Below are positions 18,133 to 27,743 of a stretch of 64,000 nucleotides of DNA, piece after piece (within the stretch, counting starts at the first letter, position 1; each line of letters begins with the position of its first letter). The notes under the pieces are model-generated. The model was given only the letters and a program-made list of their open reading frames with translations. It had not been told where the DNA came from and ran no database searches. The DNA is from Candidatus Eremiobacterota bacterium. Lineage in GTDB: Bacteria > Vulcanimicrobiota > CADAWZ01 > Ess09-12. The stretch spans positions 1 to 64,000 of the forward strand of contig JAVHLM010000012.1 of NCBI GenBank assembly GCA_031082125.1. Reading direction: 5' to 3'. The translations under genes were made by a program, and so were the position numbers.

Positions 18133-19815
18133 ATGACAAAAACTCGAAATCCGGGAGCGCTTTTAAAGATTCTCTTCCTTTTTCTCTGCCTGCTCTTCCT
18201 TGCTTGTGCGCTCATACCGCCTCACTCAGAGGCCCTCCCGGGGCTGCCGTCACCTCACCATCAGCCTCCCGCCGTGCCGCCTGAGCCTTCCCAGGCACAG
18301 GCGGCAGGCTCGGCTTCTTCTTCCGCCACAACGCCCCCTTCACCTGCACCGCCTTCTCCCGCGAGCACCCTGGAGGCGCCTCCCGACGAGGCCCCCGTGA
18401 TGCTCAATAACAGGGCGCTCATCACGGTGAGAGGTGACTCGGGGCACCGCGCCGCTGAAAGGGCAGGAATCATAGAGAGAAGAATCGAGGAGGTCCTTAA
18501 AAGAGCGAAATCGGCGCCTTCCATTGATATCGACACTGTCGATGAGACGCCTGTCATCAAGAGCGGCGGCCTCTACCTGATCTCGGTCACAAACAGCGAC
18601 GCCGCGCCTCTTGGAATCTCGGTGAGCGACTTGGCCGCATCGTGGCGGGACGAACTGGAAAAGGGCATCAGGAGAACCTGGCACGAGCGGAGCGAGGGGT
18701 ACACCGAGGAAGCTCTCATCCGCTCACTGTATATAATTCTCATAGGGATTGCGCTCACCATCATAGGGATTTTTGTATTCCAGCGTTTTCTCAAACTGCC
18801 GGGATTTCTTTTTATCCTGATCATCTGGCTCTCGGTCATCTCGGCAGTGCTGTGGCTCTTTCCCGACAGCCGCCCATGGAGCAGAAACCTGGTGCAGGGC
18901 GTGCTCATCCCGATACTGACGTTTCTCATCACCTTCATCGTCGTGATGCTTCTCTTCAAGCCCACTGACGCTTTCGTCATGCGCTTTTTCGATATCTTTG
19001 AAAAGATCAGGGACAGTGATCTTGATCAGAGAGGCCGGGGCCTGCACCGCCTCGCCATGCTCCGCGTCGTGGGCAAGGTCATTGCAAAAACGGTCCTTAT
19101 CCTGATAGCGGGCCTCCTTTATCTGAACTCTCTCCATGTCGATCTCACCGCCGCCCTTGCTGGGGCGGGGATAATCGGCGTGGGCCTCGGTATCGCCTCC
19201 CAGGATCTCCTGAAGGACTACATGGCGGGATTTTTCTTTGTCTTCGAGGACCAGTTCGCCGTGGGAGACAATATAAGGGCGGGGGCCTACGAGGGAACCG
19301 TTGAGGACTTCACGCTCCGCATCACGCGCCTGCGCGACATGGAAGGGCGCCTGATCTCGATACCCAACTCCGTCATAAGGACCGTCGAGAACCAGTCAAG
19401 CGGCTGGAGCCAGGTGGACTTCACCGTCCATGTGGCATACCGCAACAACCTGGCGAAGGCCATGGCCCTCCTCATTGAAACAGCCAGGGAGCTTCGCGCC
19501 GATTGGAAGGAGATCATCATCGCCGATCCGGAGATGCTTGGCGTCGAAGGCATTGATGAATCCGGGGTGAAGCTGAGGATGGTAATGAAAACAAAGCCGT
19601 TGAGCCAGTGGAAGGTCAGAAGGGAGCTGCTGAAGCGCATCAAGTCCCGCTTTGACATGGAGGGCATCGAGATCCCCTTCCCGCAGCGTTCCGTGTGGCT
19701 CCGTGACGACAAGGACAAGGTGCTTGACAGCCATGAGCCTCAGGAGACGCCGGCCCCTCAAGGGGAGGCCGGGAGCAATAAGCCTGAGGCACCTGAAAAC
19801 CGTCAAGATTCCTGA
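18133..19815 (+). CDS. MscS-family mechanosensitive channel
   Basis: A 560-residue membrane protein. Residues about 10-32 form a signal or anchor segment, followed by a Pro/Ala/Ser-rich stretch (about 35-90) and a small periplasmic region. Membrane helices lie at about 198-222, 225-246, 252-277 and 315-335. The pore-lining helix region ALAGAGIIGVGLGIASQDLLKDYMAG is typical of MscS TM3, followed by the beta domain with FVFEDQFAVGDNI and SIPNSVI. It is longer than E. coli MscS, like the YnaI/YbdG-type large channels. AAGGAGAGG precedes the ATG. The exported adenylate kinase gene begins 13 bases after the stop, so the two are probably cotranscribed. Confidence 0.85.
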   Translation: MTKTRNPGALLKILFLFLCLLFLACALIPPHSEALPGLPSPHHQPPAVPPEPSQAQAAGSASSSATTPPSPAPPSPASTLEAPPDEAPVMLNNRALITVRGDSGHRAAERAGIIERRIEEVLKRAKSAPSIDIDTVDETPVIKSGGLYLISVTNSDAAPLGISVSDLAASWRDELEKGIRRTWHERSEGYTEEALIRSLYIILIGIALTIIGIFVFQRFLKLPGFLFILIIWLSVISAVLWLFPDSRPWSRNLVQGVLIPILTFLITFIVVMLLFKPTDAFVMRFFDIFEKIRDSDLDQRGRGLHRLAMLRVVGKVIAKTVLILIAGLLYLNSLHVDLTAALAGAGIIGVGLGIASQDLLKDYMAGFFFVFEDQFAVGDNIRAGAYEGTVEDFTLRITRLRDMEGRLISIPNSVIRTVENQSSGWSQVDFTVHVAYRNNLAKAMALLIETARELRADWKEIIIADPEMLGVEGIDESGVKLRMVMKTKPLSQWKVRRELLKRIKSRFDMEGIEIPFPQRSVWLRDDKDKVLDSHEPQETPAPQGEAGSNKPEAPENRQDS

Positions 19816-19828
19816 ACAGGAGGATCCT

Positions 19829-20602
19829 ATGAAACGCTGCCCGTTACCGCATCTTGTTTTCCTTGTCGCCGCCGCCCTGGCGCTCTTCGTGGCTCATGGC
19901 GGGGCATTCTCTGCAGAAACACAGGCCAGACCCTCAACAGCAGTAAAGCACCTCTACCTTTCGCTCTCGGGGCCTCCCGGCGCCGGCAAGACCACCTACG
20001 GCAAGATGATCGCCGAGCGCTACGGCATCCCCCATATCTCCGTGGGCAAAATCCTGAGAAAAGAGATCGCGGACAGGACGCCCCTGGGTCTCAAAGTGGC
20101 GCCCTACGTGGAAAAAGGCGAGCTCGCCCCGTCAGAGCTCATCATGGCCGTCGTGAAAAGCCGCCTCGCCCAGGATGACTGCAAAAAGGGCTTCGTCCTT
20201 GACGGGTTCCCCCGGAAGATGTCCGACACCGAGGGCTTTGAAGCCATCCAGAAGGAATTGAAACTCACCGGATTCAGGATGATCGGCCTTGAGGTGAGCC
20301 CCGAGACCCTCATCGAGAGAATGAAGAACAGGAGAGTCTGCAGCAAGGGGCATGAATACGATATCGTGAACAAGCCCCCGAAGAGAGAGGGCGTCTGCGA
20401 CATAGACGGTCTGGCCCTCGAGGCGAGAAGCGACGACACGCCGGAAATCATAAGGAACCGCTTTGAGGTGTACCAGGAGGAGACGCTGCCTGTCGTGAAA
20501 TATTACAAGGAAAAGGGATGGTATGTCGCAATAGAGGAAAAGGGCACCATTGACGAGGTGTTCCGCTCCATCGTGAACGTCATCGAGGGGGGCGGGAAAT
20601 AA
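19829..20602 (+). CDS. adk: Adenylate kinase with N-terminal signal peptide
   Basis: A 257-residue adenylate kinase (ATP + AMP = 2 ADP). Catalytic elements are intact: P-loop SGPPGAGKTT (Lys54), AMP-site ISVGKILRKEI, GFVLDGFPRKMSD, and a long LID with RRVCSKGHEYD, PPKREGVCDIDG, RSDDTPEIIRNRFEVY. Of the usual four LID metal ligands, two Cys and an Asp are recognisable and one Cys is missing. Unusually, residues 1-30 (PHLVFLVAAALALFVAHGGAFSAE) look like a Sec signal peptide, and CAGGAGG sets this ATG. Without it the enzyme would begin near residue 38. If exported, it would act on periplasmic nucleotides. It follows MscS within 13 bases. Confidence 0.85.
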   Translation: MKRCPLPHLVFLVAAALALFVAHGGAFSAETQARPSTAVKHLYLSLSGPPGAGKTTYGKMIAERYGIPHISVGKILRKEIADRTPLGLKVAPYVEKGELAPSELIMAVVKSRLAQDDCKKGFVLDGFPRKMSDTEGFEAIQKELKLTGFRMIGLEVSPETLIERMKNRRVCSKGHEYDIVNKPPKREGVCDIDGLALEARSDDTPEIIRNRFEVYQEETLPVVKYYKEKGWYVAIEEKGTIDEVFRSIVNVIEGGGK

Positions 20603-20627
20603 GGAGGCACCCCCTACCAGAAGGGCA

Positions 20628-20657
20628 GGGCCATGGCAAGTGCCCCCGCCATGGCCC
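20628..20657. other. Strong hairpin between adk and lipoprotein genes
   Basis: A perfect 10-base inverted repeat, GGGCCATGGC and GCCATGGCCC, with a 10-base loop. A second smaller hairpin (GGAGG...CCTCC) follows at about 20673-20692. There is no T-run, so this is not a standard terminator; RNA processing or attenuation is possible. Confidence 0.55.
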
Positions 20658-20751
20658 GACGGATATGCCTGTGGAGGAGTAATACCGCCTCCGGCAGAAT
20701 GATTTAAAGGAGCGGCCCTGTGCTCTTTCACGATGAAAGGTGGTGGTTTCG

Positions 20752-21024
20752 ATGATAAGAAACACGCTGGTGCTCCTCTGCCTCGTGATCTTTCCGCTTT
20801 TTCTGGGGGGGTGCGGCGACATGCTGCACCAGAACGAAATAAGGCAGCTCGAAATAACCCTGGCGGAGAAAAAGATTGAGTACGAGAAGATGAAAGACAA
20901 GGTGAAGCTGCTGCCAGGCGTCGTGATGAAGAAGAAAAAGCTCACCGATGAGAGGGAGGCCCTGGAGAAAGAGAAAGCCCTTCTCCTGAAAAAGCTCGCG
21001 GAGCGGAAAGGAGGGCAGCCATGA
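20752..21024 (+). CDS. Small coiled-coil lipoprotein
   Basis: A 90-residue protein. The signal peptide ends in the lipobox FLGGC (LVLLCLVIFPLFLGGC), and the mature part is a charged heptad-patterned coiled coil (about 25-85). No family is recognised. ATG 20752 was chosen with AAAGGTGG upstream; a GTG four codons earlier is possible. Its stop overlaps the next start as ATGA, so it is translationally coupled to a second lipoprotein of similar design. The pair may form an envelope coiled-coil complex. Confidence 0.6.
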   Translation: MIRNTLVLLCLVIFPLFLGGCGDMLHQNEIRQLEITLAEKKIEYEKMKDKVKLLPGVVMKKKKLTDEREALEKEKALLLKKLAERKGGQP

Positions 21025-21344
21025 GGAGCCCCGGCGGCACAAGCCATTTTCTTATCGCCATCGCTCTGACCCTCTGCCTTCTTGCCATCTCGGCAGGGGG
21101 ATGCGACCTCTTCGGGTCAAAGAGAGCGGATGACCTGAGGGACCGCATCACGAAGGTGGAGATGGACATCATGTCACTGAAGGTGCAGCTTCCCCTAATA
21201 GACAAGGTGATAAAGGAGAATGAAGCTCTTGAAAAAGAGGTCATCGCTCTCAGGGCGGAAGTCAATACCCTTCGAAACAAGGCCGGCGTCCTTGAGTCGC
21301 CTCTCTCGCCGCCCGCCGGCACAAAAAAGAAAGGCGGCCGCTGA
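21021..21344 (+). CDS. Small coiled-coil lipoprotein, paired
   Basis: A 107-residue protein with a signal peptide ending in the lipobox SAGGC (about residue 28), then coiled coil (about 35-92) and a basic Gly/Lys tail. GGAAAGGAGGG precedes the ATG that overlaps the stop of the previous lipoprotein. No homologous family is recognised. Similar size, topology and coupling suggest the two lipoproteins work together. Confidence 0.6.
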   Translation: MRSPGGTSHFLIAIALTLCLLAISAGGCDLFGSKRADDLRDRITKVEMDIMSLKVQLPLIDKVIKENEALEKEVIALRAEVNTLRNKAGVLESPLSPPAGTKKKGGR

Positions 21345-21360
21345 GACACAAGGAGAAGTG

Positions 21361-23037
21361 ATGCGCTTCATCGGCAGAGTCCTGGTCTCCCTCTTCCTTG
21401 GCGCCCTTCTTTTGCTGGGCACCGCCTTCACGGCTATGATCATCAAAGACAGCGCTCCGGCCATAAGAGCCCTTTACTGGCAAAAGACCCCCTGCCGCGT
21501 CACCTTCTCGTCCATCACGCCTGATCCGAAAGGCTACCGGCTTCTGGTGGAATATACCTACCGCTGCGGCAGCAAAGAATACCGCTCAAGGGAATATCCA
21601 TATCATCCCACCTTTGATTACCAGAAGTTGAAAAAATTCCGGGAGCGCTGCGAATCTGGCGCCGTGAGCACCTGTTTCATAAATCCCGGCAGCCCTGCCG
21701 ATTCCAGGCTCCGCCGCTCCTTCCCCTTCCAGATATTCTATGTCCTCATCCCCCTCTTCTTTGCCGTTCTCGGCGCCAAAGGGCTTCTTTCATCATGGGG
21801 CTGGGGGAAGCGTTCCGGGCCAAAAGCCCTCTCGGACCTTGACAGCTCCTTCAGCAGGAAAGGGGCTTCCCGTCCTGCATGGAACGCTACCGGTCACTCG
21901 CTTTCCAGTCTCTCATCCTTGAAGCTCGCACTCTACCTGGTCCTTTTCGCCGGTGGAGTCACAGCCCTCTGGTACGCTTACACGAAGCCTTTTTTCGAGA
22001 TAATGGACGCATGGCGTTGGGAAAAGGTGCCCTGCACCATCCTGGAGAGCGAAGTGGTGGCCCATGAGGACAGCGAGGGCAGCACCACCTATTCACTCGA
22101 GATGCTCTATTGCTACCGGTACAGGGGCATGGAGTACCTGTCAAAACGCGTGGCTCTCGAGGGTGCCGGGCCTCGAAAATACCGGGGAAAAAGGGCCTTT
22201 ATCGAAGCCCACCCCATGGGGAGCGAGGCCACCTGCCATGTAAACCCTGCAAAGCCCTGGCAGGCCGCCCTCCTTACCGACGGCTCGCCACTGTGGCTCC
22301 TTTCTCTGGTAATAGCCGCCTTCTGCGGGGGTATGATCTTCGCCCTGACCAACGAGCTGAAAAACCGAGCAAGGATTTATCACCTGATGGATGAGAGGCC
22401 CTCCCCGCGGGCGCTCCTCACCGGGACCTCATTTCCTGCCATTCAAATCGCGGGATGGGCCCTTCTGTGCCTGCTCTGGAACTACCCCCTTGCCTGGTTC
22501 CTCTTCCAGGCCTTCTTCAAAGCAGCAACGCTCCGCACCGTTGAATTTCCCTCCCTGTTCTTTACCTTTTTCTATCACTTCGCGACAGGCATCTTCATCG
22601 CAGCCTTGGGCTTCCGGGCCTTTGCAGCACTGAGAGCCCCCCATGTGACCCTTGAGATCGCGCCTTACCCTTTTCACCCCGGGAAGCCTGCCATGGTAAA
22701 GTGGCGAACCTGCGGCGCCACGGAAAAAATTGGAAAGCTCTCTCTCTTCATTGAAGGGAGAGAAGAAGCCGATTATGTGCAGGGCACCACGAGTCTCACC
22801 GACAGGGAGACCTTCAGGACCTTTTTTCTCGCGGGGATTGACAAGAGGGAGGACTTCGCAGGGGGGGAGGTTGTCCACACCTTCCCCCACCTCTCGATGC
22901 ACACGTTCAGGAGTGATCATAACCGCGTCCGCTGGATCCTGAAGGCCGAGGCAGAAGGCGCTGAAAAACCGCTCTTCACCGAGGAGTTTGAAATTCTCGT
23001 GCTGCCGGAGAAAGGGGCGGTTTCCAGGAAATGCTGA
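21361..23037 (+). CDS. DUF3592-like multi-pass membrane protein (duplicated)
   Basis: A 558-residue membrane protein. It starts with a membrane helix (about 8-28), followed by a soluble domain with WQKTPCRVTFSS and EYTYRCGSKEYRS, and CFINPGSP just before the next helix. This is the DUF3592 pattern. The whole unit repeats at about 195-340 with WEKVPCTILESEVV, YCYRYRGMEYLS and CHVNPAKP. Two more helices (about 355-430) precede a C-terminal beta-rich region resembling the next protein. ATG 21361 has AAGGAGA at good spacing; the longer frame overlaps the lipoprotein gene. It overlaps the following gene by seven bases. Function unknown. Confidence 0.7.
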   Translation: MRFIGRVLVSLFLGALLLLGTAFTAMIIKDSAPAIRALYWQKTPCRVTFSSITPDPKGYRLLVEYTYRCGSKEYRSREYPYHPTFDYQKLKKFRERCESGAVSTCFINPGSPADSRLRRSFPFQIFYVLIPLFFAVLGAKGLLSSWGWGKRSGPKALSDLDSSFSRKGASRPAWNATGHSLSSLSSLKLALYLVLFAGGVTALWYAYTKPFFEIMDAWRWEKVPCTILESEVVAHEDSEGSTTYSLEMLYCYRYRGMEYLSKRVALEGAGPRKYRGKRAFIEAHPMGSEATCHVNPAKPWQAALLTDGSPLWLLSLVIAAFCGGMIFALTNELKNRARIYHLMDERPSPRALLTGTSFPAIQIAGWALLCLLWNYPLAWFLFQAFFKAATLRTVEFPSLFFTFFYHFATGIFIAALGFRAFAALRAPHVTLEIAPYPFHPGKPAMVKWRTCGATEKIGKLSLFIEGREEADYVQGTTSLTDRETFRTFFLAGIDKREDFAGGEVVHTFPHLSMHTFRSDHNRVRWILKAEAEGAEKPLFTEEFEILVLPEKGAVSRKC

Positions 23038-23465
23038 CCATAGTGCTTTCCCACGACAAAAAAAACTGCAGGCCCGGAGAGAAAATCGAAGGGACACTCC
23101 AGTGGGATCTCCCCGGGACGCCGGGAACCCTGGAGCTGAGGCTCTGCTGGCACACGGCGGGGAAGGGCACCGTTGACACCAGGAGAGTGGATACCTTCGA
23201 ATGGAAGGAAAACAGCCCGAAAGGGTCGCGCAGCTTCTCCTTTCCGCTGCCCCTTATGCCTTACAGCTTCTCGGGAAAGCTCGTGAGCCTCCGGTGGTTC
23301 CTGGAGTTCCTGGCACCCCGCGTGGATGACGCAAAAACCGGCCTCCACTATTTCGTGCTCTCACCCGCGGGGAAGGAACTCACTCTTGCCGGAGAGGCCC
23401 ATGAAGATGCCTATGAGGAGATCGTGGAGGTATGGGATGAGGAGGAGCCCCGTGAGAGCCCGTGA
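23031..23465 (+). CDS. Arrestin-like beta-sandwich protein
   Basis: A 144-residue protein with an arrestin/Vps26-like pattern: CRPGEKIEGTLQW, alternating strands, then GSRSFSFPLPLMPYSFSGKLVSLRWFLEF, where the P-Y-S-F-G-K-W arrangement is typical. The C terminus is acidic. Its start overlaps the DUF3592-like gene, and the ATPase gene starts inside its 3' end, so three genes are coupled. It may be a soluble partner of the membrane protein. The fold is inferred from pattern only. Confidence 0.5.
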   Translation: MLTIVLSHDKKNCRPGEKIEGTLQWDLPGTPGTLELRLCWHTAGKGTVDTRRVDTFEWKENSPKGSRSFSFPLPLMPYSFSGKLVSLRWFLEFLAPRVDDAKTGLHYFVLSPAGKELTLAGEAHEDAYEEIVEVWDEEEPRESP

Positions 23466-24015
23466 CAACCCCTTCGCAAGCCACAGGACCGGCGCGATTC
23501 CTTTCATATTCCAGGAAGGGTCCCTCGAAGCCGTCATTGAGGCCATCAAAGCTCGGGGATTCAGGGCGGGAATCGGGGGGCCCCACGGGAGCGGAAAGAG
23601 CACCCTTCTGAGGGAGGTGAGGAAGCGCCTCGCCGAAGAAGGCTTCCCCGTGCACTTCATTTTCCTTTCCGCCTCAAGAAAGCTCATTTCAACCGGTGAT
23701 CTCATATGCGCATTGAGAACGGGGGCTTCAGGCGGGATCGTGCTTATTGACGGTGCCGAGCAGCTCCCGCGGGCACTGTGGCATCCCGTCAGGATTCTCT
23801 GCCCGCGGCTTGTGGTCACGACCCACACCGAGTGCCTCCTCCCCTTCATCTACTGCTGCCGGCCTTCAAGCAAGGTGCTCCACGGCTTAATCGACAGGCT
23901 TCTGGGCGGCGAGGCCGAGAGGGAGCGACGCCGCGCCGATGAGCTCTATGCCCTTCAAGGGGGAAACATCAGGGAAGTGTTCCGGAGCTTTTACGATTAT
24001 TACGCCGGAAGATGA
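23437..24015 (+). CDS. Small P-loop ATPase
   Basis: About 192 residues with Walker A GGPHGSGKST and Walker B GGIVLIDGAEQ, and a compact RecA-like core as in ExeA/GspA-type or ORC-like AAA ATPases, truncated before any lid domain. Both ATG 23437 and GTG 23452 have GGAGG-type sites; the first is used here. It overlaps the arrestin-like gene by 29 bases. The role is unknown; context suggests a third component of the DUF3592/arrestin-like set. It is convergent with the hybrid kinase. Confidence 0.55.
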   Translation: MRRSPVRARDNPFASHRTGAIPFIFQEGSLEAVIEAIKARGFRAGIGGPHGSGKSTLLREVRKRLAEEGFPVHFIFLSASRKLISTGDLICALRTGASGGIVLIDGAEQLPRALWHPVRILCPRLVVTTHTECLLPFIYCCRPSSKVLHGLIDRLLGGEAERERRRADELYALQGGNIREVFRSFYDYYAGR

Positions 24016-24033
24016 GGATGCCAGGGCGGGCCG

Positions 24034-27000
24034 CTATGGACTTCTGTCCAGCAGCTCCCGCATCTTGGCAGCCAGGGCCTCTACACTGAAGGGTTTCTGC
24101 AGGAAAGAGGATCTCCCCTTATCTTCTTCTATATCGAGGGTGATCTCGCCCATATACCCTGACACGAAAAGCGCCCTGATGCCGGGCCTCGCCGCCCTCA
24201 TTTTTTCCACGAGCACTTTCCCGTTCATAAGGGGCATTATCATATCGGTGACCACCGCGTCAATCTCCCCTTCGCAGCCCTTGCTCATCTCCAGGGCGTT
24301 CACGCCGTTTTCCGCCTCAAGCACTGAATAGCCCATCGATGTGAGGGCCCTCGCAATAAAGGAGCGGACTTCCTTCGCATCCTCCACGACCATTACAGTC
24401 CCCGTTCCTTGAGGTTCCGGCGGAGCTTTCTCTTCTGTCCTCTGCTCTGACTCTTCCTGGGTAACAAGCGGAAAGGTCAGAGTGAAAGCGGTTCCACTGC
24501 CGGCAGCGCTTGCCACCGATATCTCCCCCCGGTGCTGCTTTACAATGCCGTAGACGGTGGCCAGCCCAAGGCCGGTGCCTTTGCCTGTCTCCTTCGTGGT
24601 AAAAAAGGGCTCAAAAAGGTGCTCCTTGACTTTATCCGTCATTCCTGCGCCCGTATCGGCAACTTCAAGAATCACGGCCCGGGACCCTGGCATTTCATAG
24701 CTCTGCCAATCACTTATGGCCAGCCTTATCGTGATCACCCCTTCCCGCTCAATGGCGTCCTGGGCGTTCACCACAAGGTTGACGATGAGCTGCTCATACA
24801 TCCCGGGGTCAATTGATACCAGGGCCCTGCCTTCCGCAGGAATGATATCAATGTCAATCTCCTCCCTTACAAGACGGCGGAGCATTCTGTGCATGGCAAG
24901 AGTTATGGCGCTGATATCGACTATTATGGGAGATGCTTTCTGAAGCCGCGAAAAAGCGAGAAGCTGCCTGGTAAGCTCAGCTGCGCTCCCTGCGGTGCTG
25001 AGCACCAGGTCAAGGTCCTCTCTCCTGCCGTCTTCCATGGCGAGGGAATCCCGTACAAGAGAGGTAAATCCTATGATTGCCGTGAGCAGGTTATTGAAGT
25101 CGTGGGCCACTCCCCCCGCCATGCGGCCGATTCCATCGATTTTCTGGGCGTGGAGAAACTTGGTGTTTGCTTTCTCAAGCTCTTCCGTGCGCTCCCTCAC
25201 AAGGTCCTCAAGGTGCTCCCTGTGCTTCTGAAGCTCCTCTTCCACCTGCTTTCTGAAAGCGACCTCGGTATTGAGGCTCATATTGGCGGTGTATAAAGCC
25301 GTCGTGCGCATCTCAACCATGTCCTCAAGGAGAGCCTTCTGCTCCTCCAGCTCCCTCTCCGCCTTTTTCCTCCGGACGATCTCCCAGGTCCTCGCTATAA
25401 GGTTACTGAGCATATCGCAGTCGGCCTTGCCGTAGTCATCGCGCTTGTTCGCCACGGCTGCGACGGCGACTATGGCATCGCCGTCGAAGACAGGGACGGC
25501 CAGAAAGCGGCGAATGGGCACGTGCCCTTCAGGACAGCCTCTCGCGCCCGGGATGTCTTTTCCGTAGCTGTTGATAATGCAGGGCTCCCGGCGGCGCACG
25601 CAGTCGCCCCATAGTCCCGCCCCGGCCATAGAGAAGCAGAGGGGGCTGTTCTCGATGGCGCACCGGGCCATTGCCCCCTGTGACCACCGGTGGATGGTCA
25701 TTGTTGACTCGTTTCTGTTCATGAACCCGAAAAAGGAGAACTCGCTCGCCGTGAGATCGAGGGAAGCTTCGATGACAAAGTCAAAAATCTTTTCCTGCGG
25801 GGCATCCATCATCCGGTGGAGCTCAAGCTGCGCCTCAAGCGACTTCCGGCTCTTCTGCAAAATCTCTTCCGCCTGCACGCGCCTTGTGATATCGCGGAGG
25901 AATCCCTCGGTGCCCTGGACCCCGCCCTTTCCGTCATGGTAGAACTGGGCGTTCATGGAAACCCAGAGGCTTGTGCCATCCTTTTTCCTCATCTCGACGA
26001 TACAGTCCTGAAAGCTGCCCTGGGCACGGAGTATTTCTACCAGCCGATCTCTTTCCGCGGGGCTCCCGTAAACATTACAGGCCGGCATGCCTATCAATTC
26101 TTCGATTGAGCCGTAACCGAATAAATGAACAGCGGAAGGGCTCGCCATGATAATTTTTCCATTCCTGTCGGTGCGGAAATAGGCATCCTGGATATTGTCC
26201 AGAATGTCACTGAGCTGCCTCTCCTTATTCCTCAGAGCACTCTTTGCTTCTATTATCTCTGTGATATCGGTGAATATTGAATAGATCTGATAGGGCGAGC
26301 TCTCACCTTTAAGGAACTGCGGTACTGCGCTCAAGATGAGCCAGAGGGCTCTCTCTTTTTCAGGATTCACCAGGCCGATGAGCTGCTCCGTCAATGCCCT
26401 GCCTGTGCGCAGAGCCGCATTGACCGGCATGTGCTCTGGAGCCAGGGTGCCTCCCTCTTCAGTGATGAATACCCACCCATGGTCCTGAAGGGCAGTGCCG
26501 GGCATCTCTTGACGGGGTATGCCAAGGATAAGGCCGGCAGCAGGATTCGCTGAGACAATCAGGCCTCGTGAATCATAAAAGATCACTCCTCCTGACATTT
26601 TCTCAAAAAGGAGACGGTATTTTTCTTCGCTTTCTTTCATCCTGCGGTGGGCCTCATAGAGCTCAAAGGCTTTTTCCACGGAGGAGACTATGACATGCTT
26701 TCCAGAAGTCTTTATCACGTAGCCGTAATGGGGAATATCCCTTCCCCCTCTGAGGATCTCCTCCTCCGAGTGGGAAGTAAGAAACACGACAGGAAGGGCC
26801 TTGAAGTCCAGGATCGCCCTCGCAGTCTCATAGCCGTCCATTCCCATGCCGAGATTGATATCAAGGAGCGCAAGGTTTACCTGTGGATCAGACTTTACGA
26901 TGTCAAGAGCCTCTTCGCCTGTGCCGGCATGCACCACGTCGAAGCCATGCTCCTCCAGGACACTTTTGAAAAGAATTGCGAAGACACGCTCATCGTCAAC

Positions 27001-27036
27001 AAAGAGTATTTTCTTCCGATTCATATTTCCCGCCAC
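24034..27036 (-). CDS. Hybrid histidine kinase (REC-PAS-PAS-GAF-HK-REC)
   Basis: A 1000-residue soluble kinase. It starts with a receiver domain (about 8-125, [12 protein letters not shown]), followed by PAS domains (about 140-265 and 290-400), a GAF domain (about 415-565), a coiled-coil linker, a HisKA domain with [11 protein letters not shown] (phospho-acceptor His645), an HATPase domain ([17 protein letters not shown]) and a C-terminal receiver ([12 protein letters not shown]). The N-terminal receiver lets another kinase act upstream. GTG 27036 has GGGGAGG upstream; ATG 27024 is an alternative. There is no membrane segment, so it senses an intracellular cue. Confidence 0.9.
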   Translation of the reverse strand: MAGNMNRKKILFVDDERVFAILFKSVLEEHGFDVVHAGTGEEALDIVKSDPQVNLALLDINLGMGMDGYETARAILDFKALPVVFLTSHSEEEILRGGRDIPHYGYVIKTSGKHVIVSSVEKAFELYEAHRRMKESEEKYRLLFEKMSGGVIFYDSRGLIVSANPAAGLILGIPRQEMPGTALQDHGWVFITEEGGTLAPEHMPVNAALRTGRALTEQLIGLVNPEKERALWLILSAVPQFLKGESSPYQIYSIFTDITEIIEAKSALRNKERQLSDILDNIQDAYFRTDRNGKIIMASPSAVHLFGYGSIEELIGMPACNVYGSPAERDRLVEILRAQGSFQDCIVEMRKKDGTSLWVSMNAQFYHDGKGGVQGTEGFLRDITRRVQAEEILQKSRKSLEAQLELHRMMDAPQEKIFDFVIEASLDLTASEFSFFGFMNRNESTMTIHRWSQGAMARCAIENSPLCFSMAGAGLWGDCVRRREPCIINSYGKDIPGARGCPEGHVPIRRFLAVPVFDGDAIVAVAAVANKRDDYGKADCDMLSNLIARTWEIVRRKKAERELEEQKALLEDMVEMRTTALYTANMSLNTEVAFRKQVEEELQKHREHLEDLVRERTEELEKANTKFLHAQKIDGIGRMAGGVAHDFNNLLTAIIGFTSLVRDSLAMEDGRREDLDLVLSTAGSAAELTRQLLAFSRLQKASPIIVDISAITLAMHRMLRRLVREEIDIDIIPAEGRALVSIDPGMYEQLIVNLVVNAQDAIEREGVITIRLAISDWQSYEMPGSRAVILEVADTGAGMTDKVKEHLFEPFFTTKETGKGTGLGLATVYGIVKQHRGEISVASAAGSGTAFTLTFPLVTQEESEQRTEEKAPPEPQGTGTVMVVEDAKEVRSFIARALTSMGYSVLEAENGVNALEMSKGCEGEIDAVVTDMIMPLMNGKVLVEKMRAARPGIRALFVSGYMGEITLDIEEDKGRSSFLQKPFSVEALAAKMRELLDRSP

Positions 27037-27151
27037 TTCCCCACCTCCCCGGTTTATATCAGGACAGGAAACTTCTCATGAAAGCTCTCCACAGGGGGCT
27101 TTCTTCCTTCTTATACGGCAGTAAACCCTGGTAAGGCGGGGTTCCCCGCTC

Positions 27152-27607
27152 TCATTGTTCCTTTGAGGTGACAAACTGGTCAGAAAGAGCGGCGAAAGCC
27201 GCCTGGTTTACAATGAGCCAGTGATAGAAAGGATACAGTGCCTCAAAGGCGCCCGAAGTGAGACGCTTCTTCAGGATTTCCACGCAGTTGTCGAGAAGAG
27301 CTGGCCAGTAGGCAAGGCGGAATCCATGGGAGCGGTAGGCGCGGAAGACCCAGAGGACCGTTTCAACGAGCACCTGGGCGTGATAGCTCCTGAACACCGA
27401 CTCCATGAAGCGGACGTGGTTGCGGTGATTGTCCTCCATCATGGCAGTGTTCCCCTCGCCGATAAGCATTGCAAGGTCGGGGCGCGCCTTCATAACCCCC
27501 GTAATCTCTTCGGCAAAAGAGTCCCTCTGTGCTGCGAATTCTTCCGCCGCCGCGAGAGGCGGCTGTGTGAGAGCCCGGGCCGATTCAAGCAGCATGTTCC
27601 TGTCCAT
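27152..27607 (-). CDS. All-helical protein of unknown function
   Basis: A 151-residue protein predicted to be entirely alpha-helical, with many aromatic and His residues (EDNHRNHVRFMESVFRSYHAQ, FEALYPFYHW). It could be a globin-like or four-helix sensor domain, but no family is assigned. GAGGAGG precedes the ATG. It lies 115 bases upstream of the hybrid kinase on the same strand and is divergent from the B12-sensor operon across 177 bases, so it may be functionally tied to either. Confidence 0.55.
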   Translation of the reverse strand: MDRNMLLESARALTQPPLAAAEEFAAQRDSFAEEITGVMKARPDLAMLIGEGNTAMMEDNHRNHVRFMESVFRSYHAQVLVETVLWVFRAYRSHGFRLAYWPALLDNCVEILKKRLTSGAFEALYPFYHWLIVNQAAFAALSDQFVTSKEQ

Positions 27608-27743
27608 GAAACCTCCTCGTCACTTCCTCATTGAACTCAGGCACAGTGCGCCCTCTACAGCTCTTTTGTCGGCGCATCACCTGGCCCTGTGCAGGCAGGA
27701 TCATGCCTTCACCGTCAATGGAGGTTCTCCCTTTTCCTTAAAG

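Noticed and set aside
20633-20707. Short reading frame of 24 codons between adk and the lipoprotein gene
   Set aside because: It lies inside a strong hairpin and has no properly spaced ribosome site.
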